Assembly (NCBI GenBank): GCA_031835245.1
Contig: JAVKOQ010000025.1
Location: 1 to 50,000 of the forward strand
Direction of reading: 5' to 3'
Source of the DNA: Balamuthia mandrillaris
Lineage: Eukaryota; Discosea; Longamoebia; Balamuthiidae
DNA: 50,000 nt
Shown here piece after piece: positions 1 to 11,153 of the stretch. The notes under the pieces are model-generated. The model did not search any database and was not told where the DNA came from. It worked only from the letters and a program-made list of their open reading frames with translations. Each line of letters begins with the position of its first letter. Position 1 is the stretch's first letter. The position numbers and the translations under genes are program-made.

Positions 1-2357
1 TCAGAGACGGTTTTCTTGATTGTAAGCGGATTCGACGATGTAATCGACGCTGATCATTTTGCCGGCGAACCATCGGTGGTTCAATGCCTGCTGCGCTTTC
101 ATCGCCGCCTCCACGGTCTCCATCTTCACGTATACCAAACCCTCCTTTGTTTGAAAAAAAAGTTAGAGGAGAAAAAAGGTTAGAGCAGACGAGCAGAGAT
201 GCGAAGTAATACGTACAGGACTGTCTTTGACAACGCGGACGTGCTTGACTTTGCCAAACTTGGAGCACTCCTCGCCCACATCTTCTTGTATTTCTTGGTC
301 ATAATCAGGTGCTGTCTCTCTGTGTTATTACAAACAGGTGTTGTGAGCAGAAAACGAAAGAAAGAAACGACAAGGGAAAAAAAGAGAGAAAACGTACGTG
401 GCTGGATCAAACATGTTTTTGAGCAAAAGGCAAGTAGTCGGCACAGGCGAAGGCGTTGGCAGAGCTCCAACAGCTGGAGTCACGGTAGCAACGGGCATGG
501 ACATAGCAGGCATGTGCATCGTTGGCAACTGAGGTATGGTCGGCATCATGGAAGAAGAAGAAGAGAAAGAGGAGGAGAAAGAAGATGTTGTGGTGGCGGG
601 AGAAGTAAGACCGGCGCGAGTGCTCAACTTTTGCATTAACAAGCTGCGCCCTTGTGCGTTCAATCCGAGACCTCCTCCCGATTCTATTGTAACGTAGCAG
701 TGAACTTTAGAAAAGAGCGAGGGAAGAGAGATTGAGAGAGAGAAGCGAGAAGGTACCATCTTCGTCGAGATCGCCGATAAAACCAGGAGTCCGTGATTCA
801 GCAATGAAACCTACTTCCAACTTATTAATGGATGAGTGTTAGAAACAATGTAAAGAAAAGAAGAAAGAAGAAGAGGGAGGAAATGGTAGGTACCATTCTA
901 CCGGCTACTTGTAATCTGTTTGTGTGTTGAACAGCGACCTTGGCGTCTTCTGCATCTTTAAATCTTTTCTTCGATTAGTCAAAAAAAAGCGAGGGACAGA
1001 GAAGAACGTACTGCAGGTAAGCGATGCCTTGAGATTGTCCCTGAGCATCCTTTTGCAAATTCACATAACTGAGTGGACCAAATGGTTCAAAAATGGCTTT
1101 CACATCCTCCTCCCTCATAAACGGATGCAAGTTTCCAACGCTCAATCGTATTGCACCAGCTACGTTCAATGCAGCAGAAGAGGAAGAAGAACTTGCTGTA
1201 TAACTCCCTCCTCCACTGCTGGTTGCTACTTTGTTCTTCTCAGCATTGCTGGGCTGAACGTGAACCGGTTGTCCTTTGAGTAAGCTGCCGCTAAGAGCAA
1301 GAGCGGCTTGAGCCGCCGATTGGTCGTAGTACTCGATGTAGCCAAAGCCTTTAGACTTGCCTGTGGGTCGGTCCATGATCAGACGGACGTCTCTAACTTC
1401 GCCGACCTTGCCAAAGAATTCGCGAAGCTCTTTGTCGGTGGCTCGTATGTGCATGTTGGACGCAAAGACCGTTCGAGCGTCTCTCTCTTCATCTTCTGGT
1501 GTTTCTGTAGATATGACAGCTTGGTTAAATGGAAGGAGCAGAGGTGACCAAGAGGAATAACAGAAGAAGAAGAAGAAGAAGAAGAAGAAGAAGAAGAAGA
1601 AGAAGAAGAAGAAGAAGAAGAAGAAGAAGAAGAAGAAGAAGAAGAAGAAGAAGAAGAAGAAGAAGAAGAAGAAGAAGAAGAAGAAGAAGAACAAGAAGAA
1701 GAACAAGAAGAACAAGAAGAACAAGAAGAACAAGAAGAACAAGAACAAGAACAGCAAGCACAACAAGAAAAACAAGCAAGAAGAAGAACAAGAAAAGAAT
1801 ACGAAGAATACAATAACGAACAATACCTTCGGCAGGCTCTTTGTCACGTTCTCGACGACCAGCAGGGCCTCGATCCTCATGCTGCCTGTCCCGGTAGTGA
1901 CGATAATGCCTATCCCGCCCTCCACCATGACGATAAGAGCGAGGCGGAGACCGTCGTGGCGAACGCGATGCTCGCGAACTTCTGTGACTTCCACTTTATT
2001 GTGTGAAAAAAAATGTGAGTGCGGAAACATAATCGAAAGACAAAATAGAGAGGAAGATGGAAGGAAAAAGTGAAGTTGCACGAAAAAAAAACCTTCTTGA
2101 ATGACGATCACGAGATCTTGAACGTGAACTGAGCCAAGAAATAAACGTGAGAAGATGAGATGAGAAAGGAGGAGAAAAAAGAAAAAAAAAGCAAACCTTC
2201 GTTTGCGAGATGTTCGGGAAGGAGTACGCTGATCGTCATCCACAGCAGTTTGGCTCGTTTGTTCTTCGGTTGCCTCTTCCCTCTCTTTTTGTTGTGCCTG
2301 CCTCAACGGGGCTTCCAAAAGGGCATCCACGTCCAACGGAATGAAATCCTCTGCCAT
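1..2357 (-). CDS. RBM39: RBM39-like RNA-binding splicing factor, 9 exons
   Basis: Exons (minus order): 2197-2357, 2093-2128, 1827-1993, 1012-1504, 894-963, 757-820, 398-683, 217-319, 1-144; 507 codons plus stop, and the TGA is the first three bases of the window. Phases close at every junction. Residues about 55-120 form an RS-rich arm (many RS, SR and RDR steps). RRM1 starts near residue 131 (RTVFASNMHI), RRM2 near 235 (AIRLSVGNLHPF), and a C-terminal UHM-type RRM3 runs from about 413 (LKNMFDPAT) to RWFAGKMISVDYI. This order and length match human RBM39/CAPER (530 aa). Family role: nuclear pre-mRNA splicing factor of the U2AF65 type whose UHM binds ULM peptides of SF3B1-like proteins. The 36-nt second exon encodes only RS residues and could be skipped without a frameshift. 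Intron 3 holds a long GAA repeat. Confidence 0.9.
1561..1800. repeat. (AAG)n / AAC-AAG microsatellite in RBM39 intron 3
   Basis: About 130 bp of pure AAG followed by a decayed mix of AAG and AAC. On the coding (minus) strand it reads as CTT, so it extends a polypyrimidine tract. The pyrimidine strand has almost no stop codons and creates long artefactual poly-Phe/Ser/Leu reading frames. Confidence 0.95.
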
Positions 2358-2720
2358 CTTCGCTACTCTTTTCTCCTCTTTTTCTTTTGGTAAAATAAAA
2401 AAAATTGTTTGCCATGAAGCGGAGTCGAAAACGAGCCTGCTCTCCAAACTAATACCCTACCTCAGATGCTATTATGTTGGTTATAAACGGAAATTGAAAA
2501 ACGGAAAAAATCAAGATGTCAACAACTGGAATCGAAATGGGGGAAAGACACAAAACCTATTAGTTTTGAAGAGGATATTAGGTTGAAAGAGACTAACGGA
2601 AAAGAACAGAGAAAGCAGGAAAAAAAGTAGTCAACAACAAAGAGTACAGTAGAAGCAGTGCTAGACTAGAGGAGGGGGAAAGAAAACCAAACCTTTGCGA
2701 GAGCTTCACCTTCCATCACC
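2358..2720. promoter_or_regulatory. Divergent promoter region between RBM39 and LMBRD1
   Basis: This 363-bp gap separates two head-to-head genes, so it must hold both promoters and 5' leaders. I see no TATA box, no known motif and no further gene. Confidence 0.5.
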
Positions 2721-3676
2721 ATGATCGGTACCATTGCTCTTTCCTGGATTATATTTGCGGCCTGTGTTGTCGTACGTTTTTTTATTTTTTTAAAATTATT
2801 TTTTCGTAGTTTTTTAAAATGTTTTTTTTTCCTCTCTCTACTTAATTTCAAACAAAATCAAATGCCATTTCTTTTTTTTAAAACAAAAAAACCTCCCCTC
2901 ACCCCCTTTCTCACATCTTTTGTTTTTTTCGTTTGCTTGTTGTTGCATTGTCGTAGGCACTTACCATCCTCAATTGGTTCGTGGTGCGCTTCCTCTCCGA
3001 CACTCGGCTCAGCCGCTTCGCCCAGGAGCGCAAGGACAAGAGGCTGCCCGAGCTGGTCACCACGTTGGGCCTGACGGTCACCATCGTGGCCATCTTCCTC
3101 ATCCCCGTCGACATTTACAGCGTCTCCGACGCGGCCGGCCTCTCCCATGACGCCCACGCCCACCTCAGCGAGGCCGTCAAGGTGCTCTACTACGTGCTCT
3201 ACGCCACCATCCTCGTCTTTGTCTTTGTCATCATTCCCTTCACCTATTTCTTTTACGAAGGTTTGTTTTCACCTTTGATGTTTTTGTTGTCCTTTTGGTG
3301 TTTGTTTTCGCTTTTGTTTATTTAGTATGTTGTTGCTCTTCTTCTGTCGTGTTGTGGCTGTCGTTGAGTTGGTTGCTTTTGTTTGTATCACGCCTTTGTG
3401 TTGTGGTTTGTTTGTGCTCTTGTTTTCGTGTTATGAGTATTATTCACCTGGTTATTGCAGAGGTGGGAGAAGATGTCACGTGCGGTGGCAGAGTGTTTGC
3501 CGGCTGCAAGTACACCATATTTCTGGTGTTGGTGGTGGTGGTCCTTTTGATCGTTGGTATCTTCGTGTCGGGCTCACCTCCTGATACCAAGAACAAGGAC
3601 TACAAGAAGTATGTCGAGGACGTCCTTGACACTGAAAATAGTTCCGTACTCCTTTTTTTCTTCTTGAATCTCGCTC

Positions 3677-3710
<34 letters not shown>

Positions 3711-5286
3711 CTTGTCGATTTGCATGTGTGAAGTGGCTAACAAAGCTATCATACATTACTACAGAGGGAGAAGCTTCCATTAACTTTGCATTTGCCTGTG
3801 GCGCTATGTTGGGTTATGTCATCGTGCTTACTTACACTGTACGTTTCCTTACTTTGCACCAAACTCCTCTCTCTCTCTCATTTTTCAAACAATAGTTTCT
3901 TCTTTACTTCTTTGGTCTTCTTTCGGTTTAATTTATGGTTGCTTAACACAAAAAAAGGCGTATGGCTTGTCAGCTTTCCCTCTGAGCTGGATCAAGGGCA
4001 AGCGCAACCTCAAAGAGGAGGCGGCGGACGTGGAGTCCTCTCTTGCCATCACAAGAGAGAAGCGCAGGGCCGTCAGCTCTCGCTATCTCAGCCAAGAGAG
4101 GCGCGTCTCAAGCCGAGACGAGGCTACCATCAGCCTCCTCAACGAGCAAGAACGCGTCCTCACTACCAAGCAACAAAAGTTGGCAGCAGCGAACGGCTGT
4201 TGGGGACGTTTTCTCCGCTTGCTCGCCCCCTTCCGCTTTCTGTTAGGCATCTTCTTCTTCCTCGTGACACTGCTCTTCATGATCTCCCTCATCCTCACCA
4301 ACATTGACAAGATCCTTCACTCGGAGTGCGGCGCCAAGTGCGGCTATGCCTTGACTCAGCCCAAGAAATGGAATCCTCTTGATACTTGTCTCGTCCTTCT
4401 CTCCAAGGTACTATCTATTTTATTTTTTTTAAACATTGTCAGGTCTTCAAGTTCTCATTTCTATTTGTTATTTTGAAACAGTACTTCCCGTTGGACTATG
4501 CTCTGGTGGCGCTTGGCATTCTTTACTTTTACTTTGTGACCCTTTCAGGCATCAGTCACATCGGCATTCGTGTTCTTTGGATCAAGGTCTATATTATTTT
4601 TATCCCGTTTCTTATCCAAATATGAACTAACTCCTTTATCTTTCTCGTCCTTTCTTGCTTTCTTTCCTTGCTGTCTTCTTTCCTTCATGTTCTTGTTCTT
4701 TCTTTCTCCCTCCAAACAGTTATATAAAGTGAAAGCCAGAGCCACAAAGCCACAAGGCCTCCTCATTGCCACCATCATGATGATGTTTGCTCTCCTGGCC
4801 TTCAACATGCTTGCCATGACTTTAGCTCCCCAATACGTCAGCTACGGCTACCAGACCTACAAAGTCACCAACACAACTACCATACAATCCGCAGAAATTG
4901 CTGCTCTGGAAGAAGACCTTCGAGATGCTCTCTCTTCTGTCTCTTCCGCCGCTTCTTCCGCCGCTTCTTCCGCTTCCGCTTCTTCTCAGCATTCCGCTTC
5001 TTCTTCTTCTTCCGGGGGAGGAACGATAACACATACAGAAACCAAGACGTGCGATTTGAGTTCTCCTCCAGAGGAATGCCACATGACACAACTGGCCACG
5101 GTCTTCAATAGGATCACCATGAAGATCAGCTTCTTCGGATTGGTCTTTTATTATGCCATTTGGTTGTTTGTGGCGTTCTTCTTGTTGGGCCTGGTCATCG
5201 CCTTGCTGAGGAAGCGAGCGTCGAATGCCACTGTGGACAGCTCGGATGAGGAGGACGAGTCGGATGATGATGATTTGAGAAGATAA
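2721..5286 (+). CDS. LMBRD1: LMBRD1-like lysosomal cobalamin transporter, 7 exons
   Basis: Exons 2721-2771, 2957-3260, 3461-3640, 3765-3838, 3958-4407, 4482-4586, 4720-5286; 576 aa (human LMBRD1 540 aa). About nine hydrophobic spans are visible. The signature stretches AYGLSAFPLSWIKG, ILTNIDKILHSE, YFPLDYALVALGI and LAPQYVSYG align with the family. A Ser/Ala-rich luminal-type insert and CDLSSPPEEC precede the last membrane span, and the C-terminus is acidic. Family role: lysosomal membrane protein needed for export of vitamin B12 to the cytosol, acting with the ABC protein ABCD4 in animals. The start ATG at 2721 begins a hydrophobic segment directly, as in the human protein. Exon 3 uses the weak donor GTTCCG at 3641. 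Confidence 0.92.
3678..3707. repeat. (CT)n microsatellite in LMBRD1 intron 3
   Basis: A run of CT dinucleotides on the coding strand, lying inside the intron between 3640 and 3765. Confidence 0.9.
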
Positions 5287-5498
5287 GCAGCCCACCTACC
5301 ACATCACCGTTCGTTTTGTCTCCTCAATCTTTCTTGCTTTCTTTCGTTTACACTTAGTTATTAGTACTTATTTCTTCCGTTCCTTTTATTTTTATTTTTA
5401 GATGAGTGTACAGCCGTTTTTCTTTCTTTCTTTAGGTCTTTAGTTCTTTCATTTTTATAAACTTTTAAGTACACACTTTCTCGTGCTCTTTTTCTCTC

Positions 5499-5533
<35 letters not shown>

Positions 5534-5537
5534 CACA
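5287..5537. other. Convergent 3' intergenic region with (CT)n tract
   Basis: A pyrimidine-rich spacer between the stop codons of LMBRD1 (+) and ADPGK (-). It contains a CT microsatellite near 5502-5530. No gene or clear polyadenylation signal was recognised. Confidence 0.6.
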
Positions 5538-7673
5538 TTAAGAGAGGGCACGCACAAGTCCCATTGTTGAAATGGCATCCCCAAGACCCACCTAACACCA
5601 TGCAACAAAGAACAACAGTCAGCAAAAAAAACTATTCTTCTCTCTCTCTCTTCTACATACCGTCTTCGAGGGATGCTTGCACACCAACACAGGAGCAAGG
5701 TAAAACTCTATCCCCCCATCGCTCCAACTGGTCACCCCGAGGCTGCCGTTCACTTGTATCTCATGCGAAGAAGAGCCACGCAACGGCTTGACGGACTGCG
5801 GAGGGAGAAGAACGTGGGCGGCTTGCAAGGATTGTGCGTCGTCGAGATCGACGCCGCAAGCCTGTTTGGAGGCGGCCAAACTTCCAGCAGCCACGGACGC
5901 CTCTCCGCCATTCTTCCACAACGTGCACTCCTTCTTTTGCTTCTTCTCTTGTTCATCAACTACTTCTTTACAATGATGCTGAGGAAGCTTTCGAATGGCC
6001 ACAATGTGAAAGTGCAGGCTATGAAAGTGGATTCTCGTCAATCCAACTTCTTCCTCTTCTTCTACTTCTGAATTCTTGCTTCTCCTCATCTGTTGTTCTG
6101 CTTGGATCCACCGAAACAGCGAATGGATTCCATCCACAACCGTTTGTACATCCGGCGAGACAAACGCTGAAAGAGAAGGAGGAGATGGCTGCAACAACGC
6201 ATTCGAAGCAGAAGTGGAAGAAGACAAAGCGAAGAGAAGAGAGCCCAATTCTTGCTCGTTCAGACCTAAACTATCCACCCACGTCGGCAACAAGAGAGCA
6301 GCCAAACGAGACAAGAAGCGAGAGTCCGCGATGGAGGCCAGCTCCAAATGAATCGCTGGTCGTTCGGTCATCGTCGCAAACTTGTTCCTCCTTGATGCCA
6401 ACTCTTTCATCTCCTCCGCCACTTTATGCAGCCGCAAAATTCCTTTATCCACTTCCTTCTCTTCTTTACTCCTTTCCTCGGTGGAGTCGTTTTCCTTCTC
6501 TTCGCCATCGCTGAGAAGATGAAGACCCGCCAACACGAGAAGATCGGGATGAAAGTCGGGCAAGGCGGCGTGCAGCTCCTCTAAACCAGAGAGCATCGAG
6601 TTGCGTTCATCATGGACAAGTATGAAACGATTCGCTCTCGGTGCTTTCATCGAAGACGAAGAAGTCGGCCACAGTTCTCCTTTGCTGTATTCCAGAATGA
6701 GATGAACTTCATCATCTCCATCAACAGCAGAAGAAGAACGAGAGGAGGAAGAAGGGTAGGAAATGCGAGAGTCGAGGAGAGAGGCCAAGCGACTGCCAAC
6801 GGGACCGCCCAAGAGAACGACATTACCCTCCGCGGCGAAGCGTTGGGCCATCAAAGCGGCGTTCCCACCGGGAGAGAAAATGGCCGTAGGCGAGGAGGAC
6901 GCTGCCGCGACGACCTGTTGGAACTCCCTCTTGTCTTCCATCCATCTCTCTGCAGCACTTTGGTTTTTGGTGTAAGAAGCAGAACAAGCAGCAGCAGCAG
7001 CAGAAGAAGAAGAACAAGAAGAACAAGAAGAAGAAGAAGAAGAAGAAGAACAAGAAGAAGAACAAGAAGAAGAACAAGAAGAAGAAGAAGAAAAAGAAGA
7101 AGAACAAGAAGCAGAAGACGAAGAACAAGAAGAAGAAGAAGAACAAGAAGAAGAAGAAGAAGAAGAACAAGAACAAGAACGAAGAACGAAGAAGCACAAG
7201 AACAACAGCTAGAACGAAACAATAAATAGAGGAATAGTGGACAGTCGAGGAAGTAGCAAGAATGCAAACCTTCCTTGAGTAAAGAAGTGGGCCAATGCTT
7301 GTTGGAAGGCCACCAAAGAGGAAATCTTGGCATGAGGCTGTGGCTTCAGTTCCTCCACGTCTTGTTGTGGCGCCTCACCCACAATGGAGCGCACGACCTC
7401 CGTGGCCCTGGCCACCAGGTCCAGGTTGGCGTTGTATCCCAAGGCAACACGAAGAGGAGGGCGACGTTCTGCTTCTTGTAGGTGAGCAGATTTTCTCTGG
7501 ACCGCATTCACTAATCCCACCAGCAATCTTTGGGCATTGATGTGTTCCCCTTCGTCGAGGTTGGTGGAACGTTTCGCAAGGAAGGTGTCCTCGAGGTGCA
7601 AGTAGTACCCTGCGAGGAAGGCCACCACGATGGGCGCCACCACCAACACGAACAGCACCCACGTTACCTTCAT
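5538..7673 (-). CDS. ADPGK: ADP-dependent glucokinase, 3 exons
   Basis: Exons 7270-7673, 5661-6957, 5538-5591; 584 aa (human 497). The N-terminus has a hydrophobic signal-anchor (WVLFVLVVAPIVVAFLAGYY), which suggests an ER-facing protein as in animals. PGGNAALMAQRFA near residue 164, LGGPVGSRLASLLD, APRANRFILVHDE, SLGLNEQELG and LTRIHFHSLHFHI are ADP-GK landmarks. The short last exon carries the GLGD motif, with candidate catalytic base Asp572. Family role: phosphorylates glucose using ADP instead of ATP. Extra length comes from Glu/Ser/Lys-rich insertions, for example an acidic stretch before RNKFATM. Intron 1 is mostly a GAA repeat. Confidence 0.92.
6991..7200. repeat. GAA/AAC-rich microsatellite in ADPGK intron 1
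   Basis: Interrupted (AAG)n/(AACAAG)n over about 210 bp. It is CTT-rich on the coding strand and fills most of the 312-nt intron 6958-7269. Confidence 0.9.
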
Positions 7674-7855
7674 CTTTCGCCTTGTCTCACCAGTCCTCTT
7701 ACTTCATGTCGACATGAATAATAAAGTGTTTGATGTCGACAAATGATTATGTCGACAAATAATTTACGTCGACTTTAACGGCTATTTTATGAGGAGTCGT
7801 TTCAAGGGACTTGAAATAAATTCGAAAAAAATAACAAAAGATTAAAAAAAAATAA
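7674..7855. promoter_or_regulatory. Divergent ADPGK/GTF3C5 promoter with four GTCGAC sites
   Basis: This 182-bp head-to-head gap has GTCGAC at 7708, 7735, 7751 and 7768. The first three are the 8-bp palindrome TGTCGACA. It also has TGAGGAGTC at 7790-7798, the reverse complement of GACTCCTCA. Motif density is far above random expectation for so short a region. Function is inferred from position only. Confidence 0.55.
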
Positions 7856-10166
7856 ATGGAAGAATCAAGTGCCACACAGGTCCTCTCTGGTGATCTGGAA
7901 GAGTGTCCGCGGCTCGTTTGCGTGGAGTATCCGGGTTATCTGGGCGGCACCGCCAGCATCGGCAAAGTCATCGATACGTTGGGCGGCTCACAAGAGTTAA
8001 ACAAAGTACTTTATCATTTTTTTTGTACCCTTTTCTTTTTGATTGGAACTGATGAGAGATTCACTCCAACGAAAGACTTTGAGGGAGAAATCCAAGTTCT
8101 TGAAACTTCGTTTTCGTCCGGAGGATCCGTTTTGTCACCCCATCTTTGCCGATCACGCTCTCTCCTCCAATCTGCTGCTCAAAGTGACGCGCACCACGAG
8201 AAGAAAGAGGAAGAGCGACAGCAAGAAGAGAAGAGAGCAGGAAGAAGTTGCGGGAGGGGGCCACCCCCATGAGGAGCAGAGCTTTCGAGCAGAAGTGGTG
8301 GGCACGGTGACGGCTGCCTACCGGTTCAATGGCATGGCTGACTACCAGTACCTGCCTCCTCCTGCCGCCGTTTATCGCGAGCGCAAAACGGGCATTCATC
8401 TATTAGATGGTATGTTTGCGATTGTTTGTACACATATGTGTGTTTGTGTTGGGCTGTAAGTGTAAAGGTTTTCAGCTCAAACCGTCGGTGATATTGTCAA
8501 ATAGGTGGTCCAGAGGAATTGTACCTTCCACCAGTCCTTTTTGCTCGGGTGGATAGACCGCACGACTACCAGTATAGGGCTAATCCTGCTGCCAAGTCCT
8601 CCAAAGACAAGGCCAAGCGAAATGCTGCCAATACGCTTGTTACTACCATCTCATGGACAGACCGTAATTTCTCTCTATATCTCGTCTTTGCTCCTTTGTT
8701 TTATTTTTATTCTCATTGAGTTAACGCGACGGAATGATGGTTACCACATGCAGCAACGCCCCCAGAACTTCCTGAGGTGCAACAGGATCCAGATGAAACG
8801 GTGCAAGCTTTGCTCGCCTTGTTCAAAGAACGACCGATATGGGTAATGGCAGCGTTGAAAGCAAATTTACCATCATCTCACTGGCCAAAGTTAAAACGGT
8901 ATCCTCTCCATTTCTTTTATCTCTTTACTTCCTTCATGATTATGTTTTAATTCGTTCATTGGGTTTCATGCATAGTGCTTTGATACTAGTTAGTTATCAC
9001 TTTGCCAAAGGCCCTTGGCTTCGTGCACGTATTCGTCGTGGTTATGATCCTCGTAAACGAGAGAACATATCATCCAGAATGTACGTATCTCCTCTTCTTA
9101 ACTTTAGTAAACTCATTTACTTATTTCTTTACAATCAGGTACCAGGTGGTAGACTTTCGAGTTGATTCGGAGCTGCATACCAAGATCAGTAAGTTTTCCA
9201 GAGGTCGAAGAGGCAAAGGCCCCACTCCTGTTCGTAAACATAAAGACTTGGCTAGAGACATGATCAACATGTTCAATGAAGAAAAAGAAGTGTAAGTTTT
9301 TATTTTCTCGTCGTCTCATTACCTCCTTCTTGCCGTTGCTTGTCCTTTCTTCTTCCCATGTTCTTGCTCCCTTTCACTCTTTTTAAAACTTCTTTCTTCT
9401 CTTCATGTTAAATTCGGTGTGGTTTCAGTTCAGAGGAAGAGGAAGGTTTGGCAAAATTGGAGTATAGATTTCTGGTGCCGCCCCTCCAAAGACAAACTAG
9501 CTATCAGCTGTGCGACATTGAGGATGAAGACGTGCAAGAGTTGCTGAAAACGGAACCTTGCAATCGAGAACCTGATGTTTGTATTCTCTTCTTTCTTCTT
9601 TCTTCTTTCTTTACTAACACAAACCAGAGTAAGTACGGTTGGTTCTCCAAGTTAACTCTGGACAGCATTCGTTACACAATGCAACAAAAGCTGCTGCGGC
9701 TAGCAAACGATGCGGAGAAATCTGCAGCCAAAGACGGAACAGGACGTCCTCAACGTTTGCTCCGGCTGAGACCAGCTTCAGCTTCAGCTGCAACCTTAAA
9801 CAGAAACTGGCCGGAAGCAACGATTGTGGATCATAGTTCACCAACGAGCAGTAAGGAGAAAGAGAAGGAAAAAGAGGAAGAAAAGCAGCACGATGATGTT
9901 GATGGTTTGCCTTTGCTTTTTTTCTCTCTTTTCTTATTTTTTTCTTAATTATTTTCTCTCTTTATTTTGCAGACACAGAAGAGAGATTACGACTTTTGAG
10001 AGGAATTCTAACGGGCGAGAGCATGGTCGATCCCTTCGACATCCTGGAGGAGGATGAAGAGGAAGAAGACGAAGAAGACGATGACGAAGAAGGAGAAGAG
10101 GATGCCGACGAAGAAGACGACGACGACGAGGAGAGCGAAGAGGAAGAGGAAGAGGAAGAGGCATGA
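7856..10166 (+). CDS. GTF3C5: Transcription factor IIIC subunit 5 (TFIIIC63/tau95 type), 9 exons
   Basis: Exons 7856-8005, 8076-8409, 8505-8663, 8754-8898, 8976-9080, 9139-9291, 9429-9576, 9628-9904, 9973-10166; 554 aa (human 519). LVCVEYPG, FRPEDPFCHPIFAD, LLLKVTRTTRRK, YLPPVLFARVDRP, ERPIWVMAALKANL, GPWLRARIRRGYDPRK, MYQVVDFRV and YQLCDIEDEDVQELL follow the human protein in order. The last exon is a run of about 45 Glu/Asp residues, the acidic tail typical of this subunit. Family role: DNA-binding tauA subunit that recognises the A box of tRNA and other Pol III genes. The acceptor of exon 2 (8075/8076) was chosen because it keeps the frame into FRPEDP. Confidence 0.92.
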
Positions 10167-10376
10167 ATGTCGACAGAAACGAAAAGGTCGACAAAAAATA
10201 GGCCTTTGCTGTAATTTTTCTCTTAATAATTTTTTTTCATGGCCTCCGCGAAAATTTTTGGCACTCGCTTTTTTTTTTATATTGGGAGTGAGGGTCTTTA
10301 CGTTTCTCCCCCTTTTTTTTTTTGGGTTTTTTTTTGGTGCCGCGTACCAAAGACAAAACCGATTCACACACACATC
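10167..10376. promoter_or_regulatory. Upstream region of elongin C with TGTCGACA
   Basis: TGTCGACA lies at 10168-10175, two bases after the GTF3C5 stop, and a second GTCGAC at 10187-10192. T-rich tracts follow. This gap must serve as the GTF3C5 3' end and the elongin C promoter. Confidence 0.45.
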
Positions 10377-10876
10377 ATGTCGGAAGAGGAGTTGGACACA
10401 GTAAAGCTCATCAGCGCGGACGGCCATGAGTTTGTTGTGGACCGAAAGGCCGCCATGGTCTCGGGGACCATCAAATCCATGTTGAGTGGTCCAGGTTTGT
10501 TTATATTTATTATTTTTTTTTTTTTGTTTTTTAAAAAAACCCTCTTTTCTCACCGTCAAAAACGCTGCGTTGTTGTTCACGTTCCAAAGGTACCTTTACG
10601 GAACAGGCTCTTGGAGAGATCAACTTTAGGGAGATCTCTACGCCTATCCTCGAAAAAGTCATCCAGTACTTCTACTACAAGCTCCGCTATACCAATTCTA
10701 CCTCTGAAATTCCTGGTACGTGCTTTGTCTTTGTTTTGTTTGGCTTCTCTTGCTGCATGCATGATGCTGGATTCTGACGTTGCCATTTATTTATGGACAA
10801 AAAAAAAACAGAGTTTCCAATCGAACCCGAGATTGCACTGGAGCTTTTGATGGCTGCCAACTTTCTCGACACGTAA
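10377..10876 (+). CDS. ELOC: Elongin C (BTB/POZ-fold adaptor), 3 exons
   Basis: Exons 10377-10494, 10590-10715, 10812-10876; 102 aa. [53 protein letters not shown] and [16 protein letters not shown] match human elongin C almost residue for residue. Family role: Skp1-like adaptor in cullin-2/5 ubiquitin ligases and in the elongin elongation complex. The [19 protein letters not shown] segment is the surface that binds BC-box proteins. The start ATG has a shorter N-terminal tail than the human protein. Confidence 0.96.
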
Positions 10877-11153
10877 ACGACCCAACAACCAACAAACAAA
10901 AAACCAATAGTTCTCTCTTCCTTGTCGTCGTTGCTGCCACAACCACCGCCGGCAGCGAAGACTCTTTGAGTGGGGTTTTCTCCTCTCTTTCTCTGTTTTG
11001 TGCTATCTATTTCTCCCTCGTATGTTTCTCATTAAACATACACACTACAAAAGCCAACTCTTTTTTGTTTGTTTCAACCTCTCTTTTTTTTATAACACAC
11101 ACTTCAAACCATTACAAAACCAAACAGAAGACTTTGCCTACAAGGCATGGCCT
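10877..11153. other. Convergent elongin C/TACC 3' intergenic region
   Basis: A 277-bp spacer between stop codons, rich in CT, CAACC and ACACAC stretches. I see no gene or structured element. Confidence 0.5.

Noticed and set aside
975..2447. 490-codon frame with a poly-Phe tract
   Set aside because: It reads through introns and the CTT array of the RBM39 gene; only the RRM part is real exon.
8043..8075. Alternative acceptor placing exon 2 of GTF3C5 at about 8057
   Set aside because: That frame gives RFTPTKDFEGE and loses the conserved FRPEDPFCHP; the acceptor at 8075 keeps it.
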